From: Actinocatenispora sp036503555
GTDB taxonomy: Bacteria; Actinomycetota; Actinomycetes; Mycobacteriales; Micromonosporaceae
Direction of reading: 5' to 3'
DNA length: 64,000 nucleotides
Assembly: GCA_036503555.1 (NCBI GenBank)
Contig: DASXWQ010000067.1
Span: 246,148 to 310,147, forward strand
Part shown: piece by piece, positions 1 through 7,734 of the stretch
Numbering within the stretch: position 1 is the first letter of the stretch
Layout of the letters: each line of letters opens with the position of its first letter
The notes under the pieces: model-generated
Seen by the model: only the letters and a program-made list of their open reading frames with translations
Databases searched by the model: none
Told to the model about the DNA's origin: nothing
Position numbers and translations under genes: made by a program

Positions 1-877
1 TGACAGCCGAAGAGTTGGCGGCCGCGTTGCGTGCCGGTGACGTGACCTCGGCGAGGTCCGGCCGCTGCTCGGTATCCCGGTGACGGTCAAGGAGTCGTAC
101 GACATGACTGGGCTGCCCACGACCTGGGGCATGCCGCAACACCGGGACTATCTGCCGGCCGAGGACGCGGTACAGGTGGCGCGGCTCAAGTCCGCGGGGC
201 GGTGGTGCTGGGTAAGACCAACGTGCCCTTGGGGCTTCAGGACATCCAGAGCTTCAACGAGATCTACGGCACCACCAACAATCCGTGGAATCACGATCGC
301 ACGTCGGGCGGATCGTCCGGCGGATCGGCGGCGACCCTGGCGTCCGGATTCTGCGCGCTGTCCATCGGCTCCGACCTCGCCGGTTCGCCGCGCACCCCGG
401 CGCATTTCTGCGGCGTGTACGCGCACAAGCCGACAGTCGGCCTGGCGGCAACCCGTGGCATGGTCGCGCCGCAGGCACCGCCGTGGCCGGTCGATCTCGA
501 CCTCGCCGTCGTCGGTCCGATGGCCCGCAGCGCCCGCGACCTCACGCTCCTGCTCGACGTCATGGCCGGACCGGACCCGAACGCCGGTTCGACATCGACG
601 GCGTCGAGTACCCGTACTTCGACCAGCTCGTCTGGGCCGGTGTGGCCACCATGCCCGGCCTGCCCGCCACCGCCGACCCACCGGTCGGTCCCCCGCGGGC
701 CTGCCGGTGGGAGTGCAGCTCATCGGCCCGATGTTCGAGGACCGCACCCAGCTGCGGCTGGCCGAACTGCTCGAGCAGAGGATCGGCGGCTTCCAGCCGC
801 CGAGTTGGGCCCGCTACCCGGGCCCGCACCTGGTGGCCCCGCTACCCCCGCCGGCCGGCGTGTCGGCGGGCAGGTGA
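1..877 (+). pseudogene. Degraded amidase-signature-family amidase
   Basis: Pieces of one amidase (amidase signature family, Ser-Ser-Lys hydrolases of amides) are spread over all three forward frames. Frame 3 carries an N-terminal helix (TAEELAAALRAG, from base 3). Frame 2 carries LLGIPVTVKESYD, which holds the catalytic Lys, at about 65-110. Frame 1 carries the glycine/serine-rich signature GGSSGGSAATLASG at about 306-350 and the IPAHFCG-like block near 400-430. Frame 3 resumes near 590-660, and frame 2 carries the C-terminal LPVGVQLIGP block near 700-735. About 50 residues normally present between the N-terminal helix and the Lys motif are missing. Several frameshifts plus a deletion make this a pseudogene. 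The true 5' end may lie before the window. Confidence 0.85.
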
Positions 878-910
878 AACAGTCGGGGCGGTGCTGGACA
901 GGTGCGGGTT

Positions 911-1468
911 ATGCGGACACTGAAACCGGATCGGGAGGCCCGATTCCGGGCCTTGTACACCGACGCGTACGCCGACGTGCTGCGCTTCGCGGTGCGGCGG
1001 GTGCACCCGTCGCACGCGGAGGACGTCGCGGCGGACGCGTTCCTCGTGGCGTGGCGGCGGTTCGACGAGGCACCGGCCAGGCCGGACGACCGGCGGGCGT
1101 GGCTGTTCGGGATCGCCCGCAACTGCCTGCTCAACACCCGGCGTGGGCAGGGCCGGCGCGCGGCCCTGGCCGTACGCGTGGCGCAGGTGTCGCCGCCCGT
1201 CGACGACCACGCCGACACGGAGCTCGTCGCGCAGCGGATCGACCTGGCCGCCGCGTGGCGACGGTTGAGCGACACCGACCAGGAGACGCTGTCGCTGGCC
1301 GTGTTCGAGGACCTCACGTCGCCGCAGGCCGCGCGGGTGCTGGGTGTCACGCCCACGTCGTACCGGCTGCGGCTGCTGCGGGCGCGCCGCGCGCTGCGCC
1401 GGCAGCTCGACGTCGCCGGAGCCCTGTCGTACGCACCGCTGGACACCCCGTTGGAGGCCAGGCCATGA
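911..1468 (+). CDS. ECF-type RNA polymerase sigma factor
   Basis: A protein of about 185 residues with sigma region 2 near the N-terminus (FRALYTDAYADVLRFA, then EDVAADAFLVAWRRFD) and a region 4 helix-turn-helix near the C-terminus (LSDTDQETLSLAVFEDLTSPQAARVLGVTPTSYRLRLLRAR, given here only to mark the span at about residues 115-160). This is the two-domain layout of extracytoplasmic-function sigma factors, which redirect RNA polymerase after an envelope or other signal. I chose the ATG at 911; a GTG at 902 is also possible. The next gene starts inside its stop codon (ATGA overlap) and encodes a one-pass membrane protein, a usual arrangement for a sigma factor and its regulator. Confidence 0.85.
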   Translation: MRTLKPDREARFRALYTDAYADVLRFAVRRVHPSHAEDVAADAFLVAWRRFDEAPARPDDRRAWLFGIARNCLLNTRRGQGRRAALAVRVAQVSPPVDDHADTELVAQRIDLAAAWRRLSDTDQETLSLAVFEDLTSPQAARVLGVTPTSYRLRLLRARRALRRQLDVAGALSYAPLDTPLEARP

Positions 1469-2292
1469 CCGCGTACCTCGACAGCACCCTCCGCGGCCTG
1501 GACGCCGCGCCGCCGACCGTCACCGACGGCCAGCGCGTACGGGCCGCGGCGAGCCTCGACCGCATCGTCCGGACCGCCCCGTACGCGGGCAGCGACCGGC
1601 CGGCCGCGGTTCCGCCGACCCGGCGGTACCGACGGCTGGCGCTGCTCTCCGCCGCCGCGGTCGCCCTCGTCGTCGGGGCCGTCGCGGTGGTGCAGGGCCA
1701 GGGCCACGACGACGCCGCGTACGCGTCGTGGACGCCGACGCCGCACCCCGTCGCCGGCCGCGAACTCCACGCCGTACAGGCCGCCTGCCGCGACAACCTG
1801 CGGGGCAGCAGCATCGGCCTGGACCGCGCCCGGCTCATGCTCGCCGAACGCCGCGGCGACCACGTCGCCCTGCTGTACCGGACCGGCGAGCCGGATCTGT
1901 CGGGCGTCTGCCTCGCCCGCAATCGCAGCGGCAGCACCGACGTCGACGACGTGGACAGCGCCGTCGGCGGGAGCGACGGCCCCGCGCCGACCGCGCCCGC
2001 GAACGGCTTCACCCAGGGCGCGATCAGCGAACTCGGCGCCGACGCCGGCGTCTCGATCACCGACGGCGCGGTCGGCAGCCACGTGGTCGGCGTGACCATC
2101 CGCGCGGGCCGGTTCACCGTGCACGCCTCGATCCGCGACGGCCGCTACGTGGCCTGGTGGCCCGGCCCGGCGTTCCCGACCGGCCCCGCCGCCGCCAACG
2201 GCAAGGACGACAGCGCACCGATCCTGGCGTACGACCTGACCCTGTCCGACGGCACCGTCGTACACGACGCGAACCCCACCCGCCCGCGGTGA
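1465..2292 (+). CDS. Single-pass membrane protein, possible anti-sigma partner
   Basis: 275 residues. The N-terminal 57 residues are cytoplasm-like and Arg-rich. One hydrophobic segment spans about residues 58-76 (LALLSAAAVALVVGAVAVVQ), and an extracellular-type domain of about 200 residues follows with no family I recognise. The ATG overlaps the sigma factor stop (ATGA), so translation is probably coupled. Sigma factor plus membrane protein in one operon suggests a regulatory or sensing role, but I see no zinc-binding anti-sigma motif (HxxxCxxC) in the N-terminal part, so the anti-sigma assignment is only inference from position. Two hairpins follow before the convergent arginase-family gene. 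Confidence 0.7.
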   Translation: MTAYLDSTLRGLDAAPPTVTDGQRVRAAASLDRIVRTAPYAGSDRPAAVPPTRRYRRLALLSAAAVALVVGAVAVVQGQGHDDAAYASWTPTPHPVAGRELHAVQAACRDNLRGSSIGLDRARLMLAERRGDHVALLYRTGEPDLSGVCLARNRSGSTDVDDVDSAVGGSDGPAPTAPANGFTQGAISELGADAGVSITDGAVGSHVVGVTIRAGRFTVHASIRDGRYVAWWPGPAFPTGPAAANGKDDSAPILAYDLTLSDGTVVHDANPTRPR

Positions 2293-2300
2293 CCCCCGCC

Positions 2301-2364
2301 CGGTCGCCGTCCCGTACGGCGACCGCGCCCCGTGACGGCGACGGCCGAGGCCGGCGCCGTCACG
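2301..2364. terminator. Two hairpins between convergent genes
   Basis: The first inverted repeat has perfect 10-bp arms (CGGTCGCCGT at 2301-2310, ACGGCGACCG at 2316-2325, 5-nt loop). The second has 10-bp arms CGTGACGGCG (2331-2340) and CGCCGTCACG (2355-2364) with a 14-nt loop, and the last bases overlap the stop of the leftward arginase-family gene. There is no T-tract, as is common for actinomycete terminators. The position between two convergent 3' ends supports bidirectional termination. Confidence 0.6.
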
Positions 2365-3289
2365 GCGCGGGCGGCTGTTCGAGGTTGCCCGCCAGGTCGG
2401 CGAGAAACGAGACGATGCGCGCGGCGGCGGCCCCAGTCGGGTCGAGATCGGTGTTGTAGACGCCGATGCTCATTCCCGCGCAGCCGCCGACGGTACGCAC
2501 CGCCGTGGTGGTGATGGCCGTGAGCTCGGCCCAGGTCAGGCCGCCGGGCATGGTCGGGTCGTGCGCGGCGGCGCAGGCGGCGAAGTCGGCGCCGGCGAGT
2601 ACGTCGAGGTCGATGTGCAGCCACCAGCGGGAGCCGGGGGTCTGCCTGACGAGATGCGTGGCCGCCTGCGCGCCGGTACGCGTCGGGTCCTCGTGCAGGG
2701 TTTCGGCCGGGTGCAGCGGCACGTGGCCTGCGATGCTGGGTACGCCCATGTCGTGGCGGAGGCGCTCGTCGCGCTGGCCGAGCAGCACGACGGTGTCCGG
2801 CGTGAGTGCGGGCAGGCGGGCCTGCCAGGGCGGTGGAACGTACCCACCGGTGCGGCCGAGGAGCAGGCTGATCTCCATGTTGGCGGCTTCGCCGGAGTCG
2901 GAGACGTCCATGGTGGTGGCGTCCTCGTGGGCGTCCAGGAACAGCAGGCCGGCGCCGTCGTGGGTGTCGCGCAGGGCGGGCACGGCGCCGAGCAGGACGG
3001 CGCAGTCACCTCCGTAGACCACCGGGAACCGCTTGTCGCGCAACGATGCGAGGGTGCCGGCGTAGACGCCGTCGACCATCGCCTGCAACGCCTGCTCGTT
3101 GCAGAAACCGGCCGGGCCGCGGCCGGTGCTCGGCTCCGGGCCGGTGATGTCCGGGGCGAGGGTCGCCGCGGGCAGGGCCGCGGCCAGGCCCGCGTCACGC
3201 AGGGCCTGCGGTGCCGCGGACTGTCCGCGGGGCCGACCCGAACCGTCGAAGCAGACCCCGATCAGCTCGATCACCGGCGCGTGGTTCAT
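2360..3289 (-). CDS. Arginase/agmatinase-family ureohydrolase
   Basis: 309 residues. The fold's metal motifs are in order: GGDC at residues 93-96, DAHED at 119-123 and HIDLDVL around 225-231. The family (arginase, agmatinase, formimidoylglutamase) hydrolyses guanidino or related C-N bonds with a two-manganese centre. The usual GGDH motif is GGDC here, so one metal-ligand His is replaced by Cys, while the two Asp-rich motifs are kept. The substrate cannot be told. The ATG at 3289 has an AAGGGA ribosome site; an upstream in-frame extension to 3409 has no such signal. No neighbouring amino-acid catabolic genes help. Family confidence is high; activity is uncertain. Confidence 0.85.
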   Translation of the reverse strand: MNHAPVIELIGVCFDGSGRPRGQSAAPQALRDAGLAAALPAATLAPDITGPEPSTGRGPAGFCNEQALQAMVDGVYAGTLASLRDKRFPVVYGGDCAVLLGAVPALRDTHDGAGLLFLDAHEDATTMDVSDSGEAANMEISLLLGRTGGYVPPPWQARLPALTPDTVVLLGQRDERLRHDMGVPSIAGHVPLHPAETLHEDPTRTGAQAATHLVRQTPGSRWWLHIDLDVLAGADFAACAAAHDPTMPGGLTWAELTAITTTAVRTVGGCAGMSIGVYNTDLDPTGAAAARIVSFLADLAGNLEQPPAP

Positions 3290-3434
3290 CGTCTCGGTCC
3301 CTTCCGTCGCCGGCGCGCGTACGCAGCCAGGAGTCCGCCGTCCGCCCCCGCGTCGATCGTGTGGTGGCCCGGCGAGCCTGCCGGTGCTGCTGGACGCATC
3401 CCTGAGCATCCAGAGCGCGCGGCACGACCATCGG

Positions 3435-4346
3435 TCATGACATCACGTCCATGATCGCCTTGCCCTGGATGCGCCGCTCGCGCAGGGACGACGCGGCATC
3501 GGCGAAGTCGGCGAGCGAGCCGCGCCAGCCGAACTGGACGCTCAACGTACCGGCCTGGACCAGCCGCAGCAGGGTGCCCAGGTCGTCCCCGACCGGTCCC
3601 CGGGTCAGGTAGGACACGAGAGTCCGCTCGGGCCCGATCGTCGCGTACCGCGGGAACAGGGCGGGCTCGGTGGAGGCCCAGCCGACCGACTGCAGCGTGC
3701 CGCCGTCGGCCAGCAGGTCCCACGCCCGCACCATCTGCGGGCCGCCGACGCTGTCGATCACGGCATCGAGCGGCTCGTCGACTCCGTCCAGTCCGACGAC
3801 GACCTGGTGGGCGCCGAGCTCTGCCAGGTGTGTACCCCGGGCCGGCGAACCGACGGACGCGACCACATGCGCCCCGGCCGCGGCGGCGAGTTGGACGGCG
3901 AAGACGCCGACGCCGCCGGACGCCCCGGTGACCAGTACGCGCCGGCCGAGCAACGGTCCGCAGCGGCGCAGCGAGCGAAACGCGGCCAGTCCCGCGACCG
4001 GAAGTGCGCTCGCGACGGCCAGGTCGACACCGTCCGGTACGACCGCGACGGAGGACGTGTCCGCCGCGACCCGTGTCGCGAAGGCACCGGATGTCAGCGC
4101 GACGACGCGCGTTCCCGCGGCCGGGCCGGAGCCGTCGGCCGCGGGCCGCTCGACGATCCCGGCGACGTCCGATCCGAGTACGCCCCCGGGCGGGATCCGG
4201 CCCGACACCGCATCGTTGAGATCGCCGTGGTTCAGCGAGACGCTCCGGGCGCGAACCACCACCTGGGCGGGCGTCGGGACGGGCTCGGGTACGTCGTCCA
4301 CACGCATGGTCAGAGCGGTGTCCGGGTCCGCGACAAGTGCCTTCAT
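3435..4346 (-). CDS. Zinc-independent MDR oxidoreductase (quinone reductase-like)
   Basis: 303 residues. The N-terminal GroES-like part (PTPAQVVVRARSVSLNHGDL) is followed by a Rossmann domain with the nucleotide motif GASGGVG at residues 141-147. No zinc-binding cysteine cluster is present, as in quinone oxidoreductase-like members of the medium-chain dehydrogenase family, which reduce enones or quinones with NADPH. It lies 7 nt downstream of the deacetylase-like gene in the same direction, so the two probably form one operon divergent from a LysR regulator. The substrate is unknown. Confidence 0.85.
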   Translation of the reverse strand: MKALVADPDTALTMRVDDVPEPVPTPAQVVVRARSVSLNHGDLNDAVSGRIPPGGVLGSDVAGIVERPAADGSGPAAGTRVVALTSGAFATRVAADTSSVAVVPDGVDLAVASALPVAGLAAFRSLRRCGPLLGRRVLVTGASGGVGVFAVQLAAAAGAHVVASVGSPARGTHLAELGAHQVVVGLDGVDEPLDAVIDSVGGPQMVRAWDLLADGGTLQSVGWASTEPALFPRYATIGPERTLVSYLTRGPVGDDLGTLLRLVQAGTLSVQFGWRGSLADFADAASSLRERRIQGKAIMDVMS

Positions 4347-4353
4347 ACGAACC

Positions 4354-5223
4354 TCAACTCGTCTGGTGAGCGGTGGTACGGGCGTAGTGGTCGGCGATGT
4401 CGTCGCTGGTGGTCAGCCATACTCCGGGGTGGTTGGCGACGTACTCCAGGGCCTGGTCCAGATACTTCAGCCGGAACGCCTGGCCGCTGACGAACGGATG
4501 CAGCGCCAGCGCCATGACCCGGCCGCTGTCGGCGGACTCGGCGTAGAGCTGGTCCAGCTGGTCCTTGACGACCTGCACGAAGTCGGGCCCGCTGAGGGCG
4601 TGCATCGTGAACAGGCCGAGGTCGTTCAGCTCAAGGGTGTACGGCACGCTCATCATCCCGGGCACGTTCAGCCGGTACGGCTGGTCGTCGTTCGTCCAGT
4701 CCAGCACGTAGTCCAGGCCGAGTTCGGCGAGCAGCGACGGCGTCTGGAAGGTCTCGGTCAGCGCAGGGCCCAGCCAGCCGCGCGGCCGGCGGCCCACGGC
4801 CTTCTCGATGGTGTCCAGGACGTTCGCCAGGTAGCCACGTTCGTCGTCGGCGATGTCGGCCTGCAGGGTGGAGTTGTTCTGGCCGTGTGCCAGCCAGGCC
4901 CAGCCCCGCGCCCGGCCCGCCTCAACGATCTGCGGGTACCGCTCGGCGACGTCGGAGTTGAGCAGCACGCTCGGGCGTACTCCGTGCCGGTCGAAGGCCT
5001 CGATCATGCGCCAGATGCCCACGCGCGGCCCGTAGTCGCGCCACCCGTAGTTCAGCGGATCCGGTACCAGCGCCGCCGTCGCCTCGTTGATGCTCGTCGA
5101 CGGCCGGTCCACCTGGAAGTGTTCGACGTTCAGCCCCACGTAGAAGGCGACGCGGGCGCCGCCCGGCCAGTGGATCGGCTCGCGTCCCACGATCGGACTG
5201 TAGTCGAACAGCTCGTTTTCCAT
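4354..5223 (-). CDS. Polysaccharide deacetylase-family (PuuE/allantoinase-like) hydrolase
   Basis: 289 residues with the overall pattern of cytoplasmic NodB-fold hydrolases of the PuuE/allantoinase type: an N-terminal YSPIVGREPIHWPGGARVAFY block, then the DYGPRVGIWRMIEAFDRHGVRPSVLLNS core, a GWLGP segment and a late LALHPFVSGQ block. Such enzymes hydrolyse C-N bonds in cyclic ureides or imides, or remove N-acyl groups. There is no signal peptide, so the substrate is intracellular. It is first in a two-gene operon with the MDR reductase and divergent from the LysR regulator at 5353, suggesting a small induced catabolic unit. Confidence 0.75.
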   Translation of the reverse strand: MENELFDYSPIVGREPIHWPGGARVAFYVGLNVEHFQVDRPSTSINEATAALVPDPLNYGWRDYGPRVGIWRMIEAFDRHGVRPSVLLNSDVAERYPQIVEAGRARGWAWLAHGQNNSTLQADIADDERGYLANVLDTIEKAVGRRPRGWLGPALTETFQTPSLLAELGLDYVLDWTNDDQPYRLNVPGMMSVPYTLELNDLGLFTMHALSGPDFVQVVKDQLDQLYAESADSGRVMALALHPFVSGQAFRLKYLDQALEYVANHPGVWLTTSDDIADHYARTTAHQTS

Positions 5224-5250
5224 GGGGTTCCCCTAAAGATCAACAATCGT

Positions 5251-5262
5251 TCGCATGTGCGA
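5251..5262. promoter_or_regulatory. Palindrome in divergent LysR/operon promoter
   Basis: TCGCATGTGCGA has perfect 5-bp arms (TCGCA/TGCGA) around TG. It sits 28 nt upstream of the deacetylase-like start and about 90 nt upstream of the LysR gene, where a LysR-type activation or recognition site would be expected. Assignment to this LysR protein is inference. Confidence 0.45.
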
Positions 5263-5352
5263 TCACGAGAGGTTCCCATCCAGCTTTGTCAGGGCGGCGA
5301 CCCGGATCAATGCCGTAATGTGGATCGGTCGAAGAGCGCGACTAATGGATGC

Positions 5353-6258
5353 GTGAGGAATGTGGAACGGCACGAGATCGAGATCTTCCTGACCCTGGCG
5401 GAAGAGCTCCACTTCGGCCGCACCGCCGAACGCCTCGGCCTCACCCAGGGGCGGGTCAGCCAGACCATCAAGGCACTGGAGCGCCGATTCGGCGTCCTGC
5501 TGTTCGAGCGCACCAGCCGCCGCGTGTCCATCACCCCGGCCGGGCAGCAGTTCCGCGACGACCTGCTCCCCGCCCACCGGCAGATCCAGCAGGCCCTCGC
5601 CCGGATCACCGCGGCCGGCCGGGGCGTCACGGGGACGCTGCGCGTGGGGTACTCCAGCCCGATGGCGTCCAACACCGTCCTCAGGGCCGCCGAGACCTTC
5701 ACGGCGCGCCACCCCGACTGCCGGATCGAGATCCGGGAGGTCCAGCTCAACGACCCGTTCGGCCCGCTCCGCGCGGGTGAGCTCGACATCCAGCTCACCG
5801 AGCTTCCCGTCGACGAGCCGGACATCGCCACGAGCCCGACCGTGCTGTCCGCCCCTCGCGTCCTGGTGGTCCCGGCGAACCATCCCCTCGCCCGGCGCAC
5901 GTCGGTCTCGCTCGAGGACTACGCCGACACCACGATCATCCCGATCGCCGGCCCCGTACCGCGCTACTGGCTCGAGCACTACTTTCCGACGACCACCCCG
6001 TCGGGCCGGCCCATCGCCCACGGCCCGGCGGCCACGTACTGGCAGGAGACCCTCGCGTACGTCGCCGCCGGCCAGGGCGTCACTCCCATCAGCGGGCCCG
6101 CGGTCGCGTACCACACCCGGCCCGACGTCAGGTTCGTTCCCTTCCACGACGCCCCACCGATCGAGTACGCCCTGCTGTGGCTGGCCGCCTGCGAGACCGC
6201 ACGCCTGCGCGCCTTCGCCCAGGCCGTCCGCGACACCGCGGGCGACGACCAGCCGTAA
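5353..6258 (+). CDS. LysR-family transcriptional regulator
   Basis: About 301 residues. The N-terminal winged helix-turn-helix reads EIFLTLAEELHFGRTAERLG then QGRVSQTIKALERRFGVLLF, the classical LysR recognition pattern. A co-inducer domain starts near residue 95 (GTLRVGYSSPMASN) and runs to the end. The GTG at 5353 is the first start in frame; a GTG at 5362 (MERHEIEIF) fits family N-termini equally well. It is divergent from the reductase/deacetylase-like pair and most likely controls it in response to a small-molecule inducer. Confidence 0.9.
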   Translation: MRNVERHEIEIFLTLAEELHFGRTAERLGLTQGRVSQTIKALERRFGVLLFERTSRRVSITPAGQQFRDDLLPAHRQIQQALARITAAGRGVTGTLRVGYSSPMASNTVLRAAETFTARHPDCRIEIREVQLNDPFGPLRAGELDIQLTELPVDEPDIATSPTVLSAPRVLVVPANHPLARRTSVSLEDYADTTIIPIAGPVPRYWLEHYFPTTTPSGRPIAHGPAATYWQETLAYVAAGQGVTPISGPAVAYHTRPDVRFVPFHDAPPIEYALLWLAACETARLRAFAQAVRDTAGDDQP

Positions 6259-6272
6259 ACCCGTGCAGGGAG

Positions 6273-6452
6273 CTACGTGTGACGGCTCGACTTCGGCTGG
6301 CTGCGGTTGCGGTTGCGGTTGCGGTACTTGAGGAGTCCCTCGACGCCGAGCAGGAACGTGTCGCGGATGGTCTTGGGATCGGTCAGGCAGCCGGCGGCCA
6401 TGGCACCGTCGCGCAGCATGACGAAGTGCCGGGCGGCCGGTTCCGGGTCGGC
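6273..6452 (-). pseudogene. C-terminal remnant of a TetR-family regulator
   Basis: On the minus strand the last ~50 codons of a TetR-type regulator can be read: a block like PAARHFVMLRDGAMAAGC, then LTDPKTIRDTFLLGVEGLL, then an Arg-Asn tail. This is the usual C-terminus of a large actinobacterial TetR subgroup. Nothing of the DNA-binding domain is present. Homology stops abruptly near 6452, where a fragment of another gene on the other strand begins, so this is a rearrangement scar. Confidence 0.65.
6302..6325. repeat. Tandem hexamer TGCGGT x4
   Basis: Four exact copies of TGCGGT in tandem within the tail of the TetR remnant, giving an Arg-Asn dipeptide run on the minus strand. Likely slippage in a non-functional sequence. 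Confidence 0.8.
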
Positions 6453-6605
6453 GCGATCTCCACCGTCGCCGGCGCCAGCTTCGTCCTCCAGGCCGGCGGA
6501 GAGAACACGTCGTTCACCAACATCGCCGGCTACGCCGCCCTGGGCGGAGTCTTCTTCCTGGTCTCGGCGATCCGCCTGCACCGCCGCGCGACCGCGGCGA
6601 GGTGA
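6451..6605 (+). pseudogene. C-terminal remnant of a membrane protein
   Basis: The forward frame encodes about 50 residues ending at a stop at 6605: VGAISTVAGASFVLQ, then a hydrophobic helix around AALGGVFFLVSAIRL and a basic tail. It resembles the last transmembrane segments of a small integral membrane protein. No start codon or upstream domain belongs to it, and it abuts the TetR remnant of opposite strand. Confidence 0.5.
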
Positions 6606-6628
6606 CGTGACCACGGTCCTGCCGCACG

Positions 6629-7582
6629 CTAGATCCACCCGCGTTTCGCGGCCTGCACACCGGCCGCGAAGCGGGTGGTGACGCCGAGCTGGTCGAGGAT
6701 CGCGGCGATGTTGCGGCGTACGGTCCGGATCGACACGTGCGTACGGGCGGCGATCTCCTCGTCCTTGAGGTTGCCGGTGAGCAGTGTGAGCACGTGCCGC
6801 TGGTACGGGGTCAGGTCGCTGGACTGGTCGCCCGGGCCCGCCGGGTCCGGCGCGGCCCGGTCCCACTGACCGTCGAACAGCTCGACGAGCGCCCCGATCA
6901 CCGTCGGGGACCGGAACAGGACGACGCCCGCCGAGCCGCTCTCGTCCAGCGGTACCAGGGCACTGGCGCGGTCGGCGACGAGGAGCTTCATCGGCAGCGC
7001 CGGCGCCAACCGGACCTGACCGCCGCGTTTCCTTGTCTCCTCGACGATCCAGGTCAGCTCCGGCGTGGCGAAGTCGGTGGTGAAGACCGTCCTCCACACC
7101 GGCGGCGGGTCGTCGACCGCCGGCGACACCCGGGGCTGGCAGGCCGACCCCGCCGCGGCGGTCGTGTCCAGCGACAGCAGCTCCCGACGCGCACCGCGCT
7201 GTACGCCGTCGACCAGGGCGATGATCTGCGCCGGCTCGGTGACCACCTCGGCCATCGACCGGACCGTACGACCGTCGACGCTCAACGCGTCGCGCTGGAG
7301 CGCGATGAGCTGCCGCAGGGTGCTCGCCGTCTGGTCCTGCCAGGACGAGATCCGCGCCGCCATCCCGCCCAGCACCACCTGCGCGGCGACCGCCGGGGCC
7401 ACCGGTACGAGCAGCGGGGGGTCGCCGTCCTGGACGCGCGCGAAGCCGGCCGCGACCAGCTCGCGTTCGGCGTCGTCGAGCTTGTCCAGCGTGTCCGGTG
7501 CCGGCGCGAGCATGTGGTGCTCGCCGACGAGGAGACGCTGGTACAGCTCGCCGGACCGCGACGACAGTACGTTGTCCAACAC
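6629..7582 (-). CDS. LuxR-type helix-turn-helix regulator
   Basis: About 317 residues. The C-terminal ~60 residues form a GerE/LuxR helix-turn-helix (LTPYQRHVLTLLTGNLKDEE, then VSIRTVRRNIAAILDQLGV). The N-terminal part looks like the TrmB/helical region followed by a phospholipase-D-like sensing domain seen in actinomycete LuxR proteins of this size. Start choice is hard: a strong GGAGGT site (7598-7603 on the minus strand) lies 6 nt before an ATC codon at 7591, while the first standard start in frame is GTG at 7582, 15 nt after the site. I use GTG 7582. It is divergent from the membrane protein gene at 7735. Confidence 0.8.
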   Translation of the reverse strand: MLDNVLSSRSGELYQRLLVGEHHMLAPAPDTLDKLDDAERELVAAGFARVQDGDPPLLVPVAPAVAAQVVLGGMAARISSWQDQTASTLRQLIALQRDALSVDGRTVRSMAEVVTEPAQIIALVDGVQRGARRELLSLDTTAAAGSACQPRVSPAVDDPPPVWRTVFTTDFATPELTWIVEETRKRGGQVRLAPALPMKLLVADRASALVPLDESGSAGVVLFRSPTVIGALVELFDGQWDRAAPDPAGPGDQSSDLTPYQRHVLTLLTGNLKDEEIAARTHVSIRTVRRNIAAILDQLGVTTRFAAGVQAAKRGWI

Positions 7583-7734
7583 TTCCGGGATCGTATTACC
7601 TCCGTGCCGTGGCCGGAAGCTGTCACTGTCCGGTTCGTGTCTTGAGTCCTCGCCGGGCACGAGACGAGACTGGTGCCGGTCCGCGGCGTGGTGCCCGGCA
7701 CGCGTTGTAGGCACGGACGGGACGTGGCAGCGGG

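Noticed and set aside
3670..5352. Upstream part of an 862-codon plus frame ending in the LysR gene
   Set aside because: It is antisense to the MDR and deacetylase-like genes; the LysR domain begins only at 5353.
6302..6325. Tandem TGCGGT units as a CRISPR-like or regulatory array
   Set aside because: Units are contiguous, 6 bp, with no spacers; simple slippage repeat.
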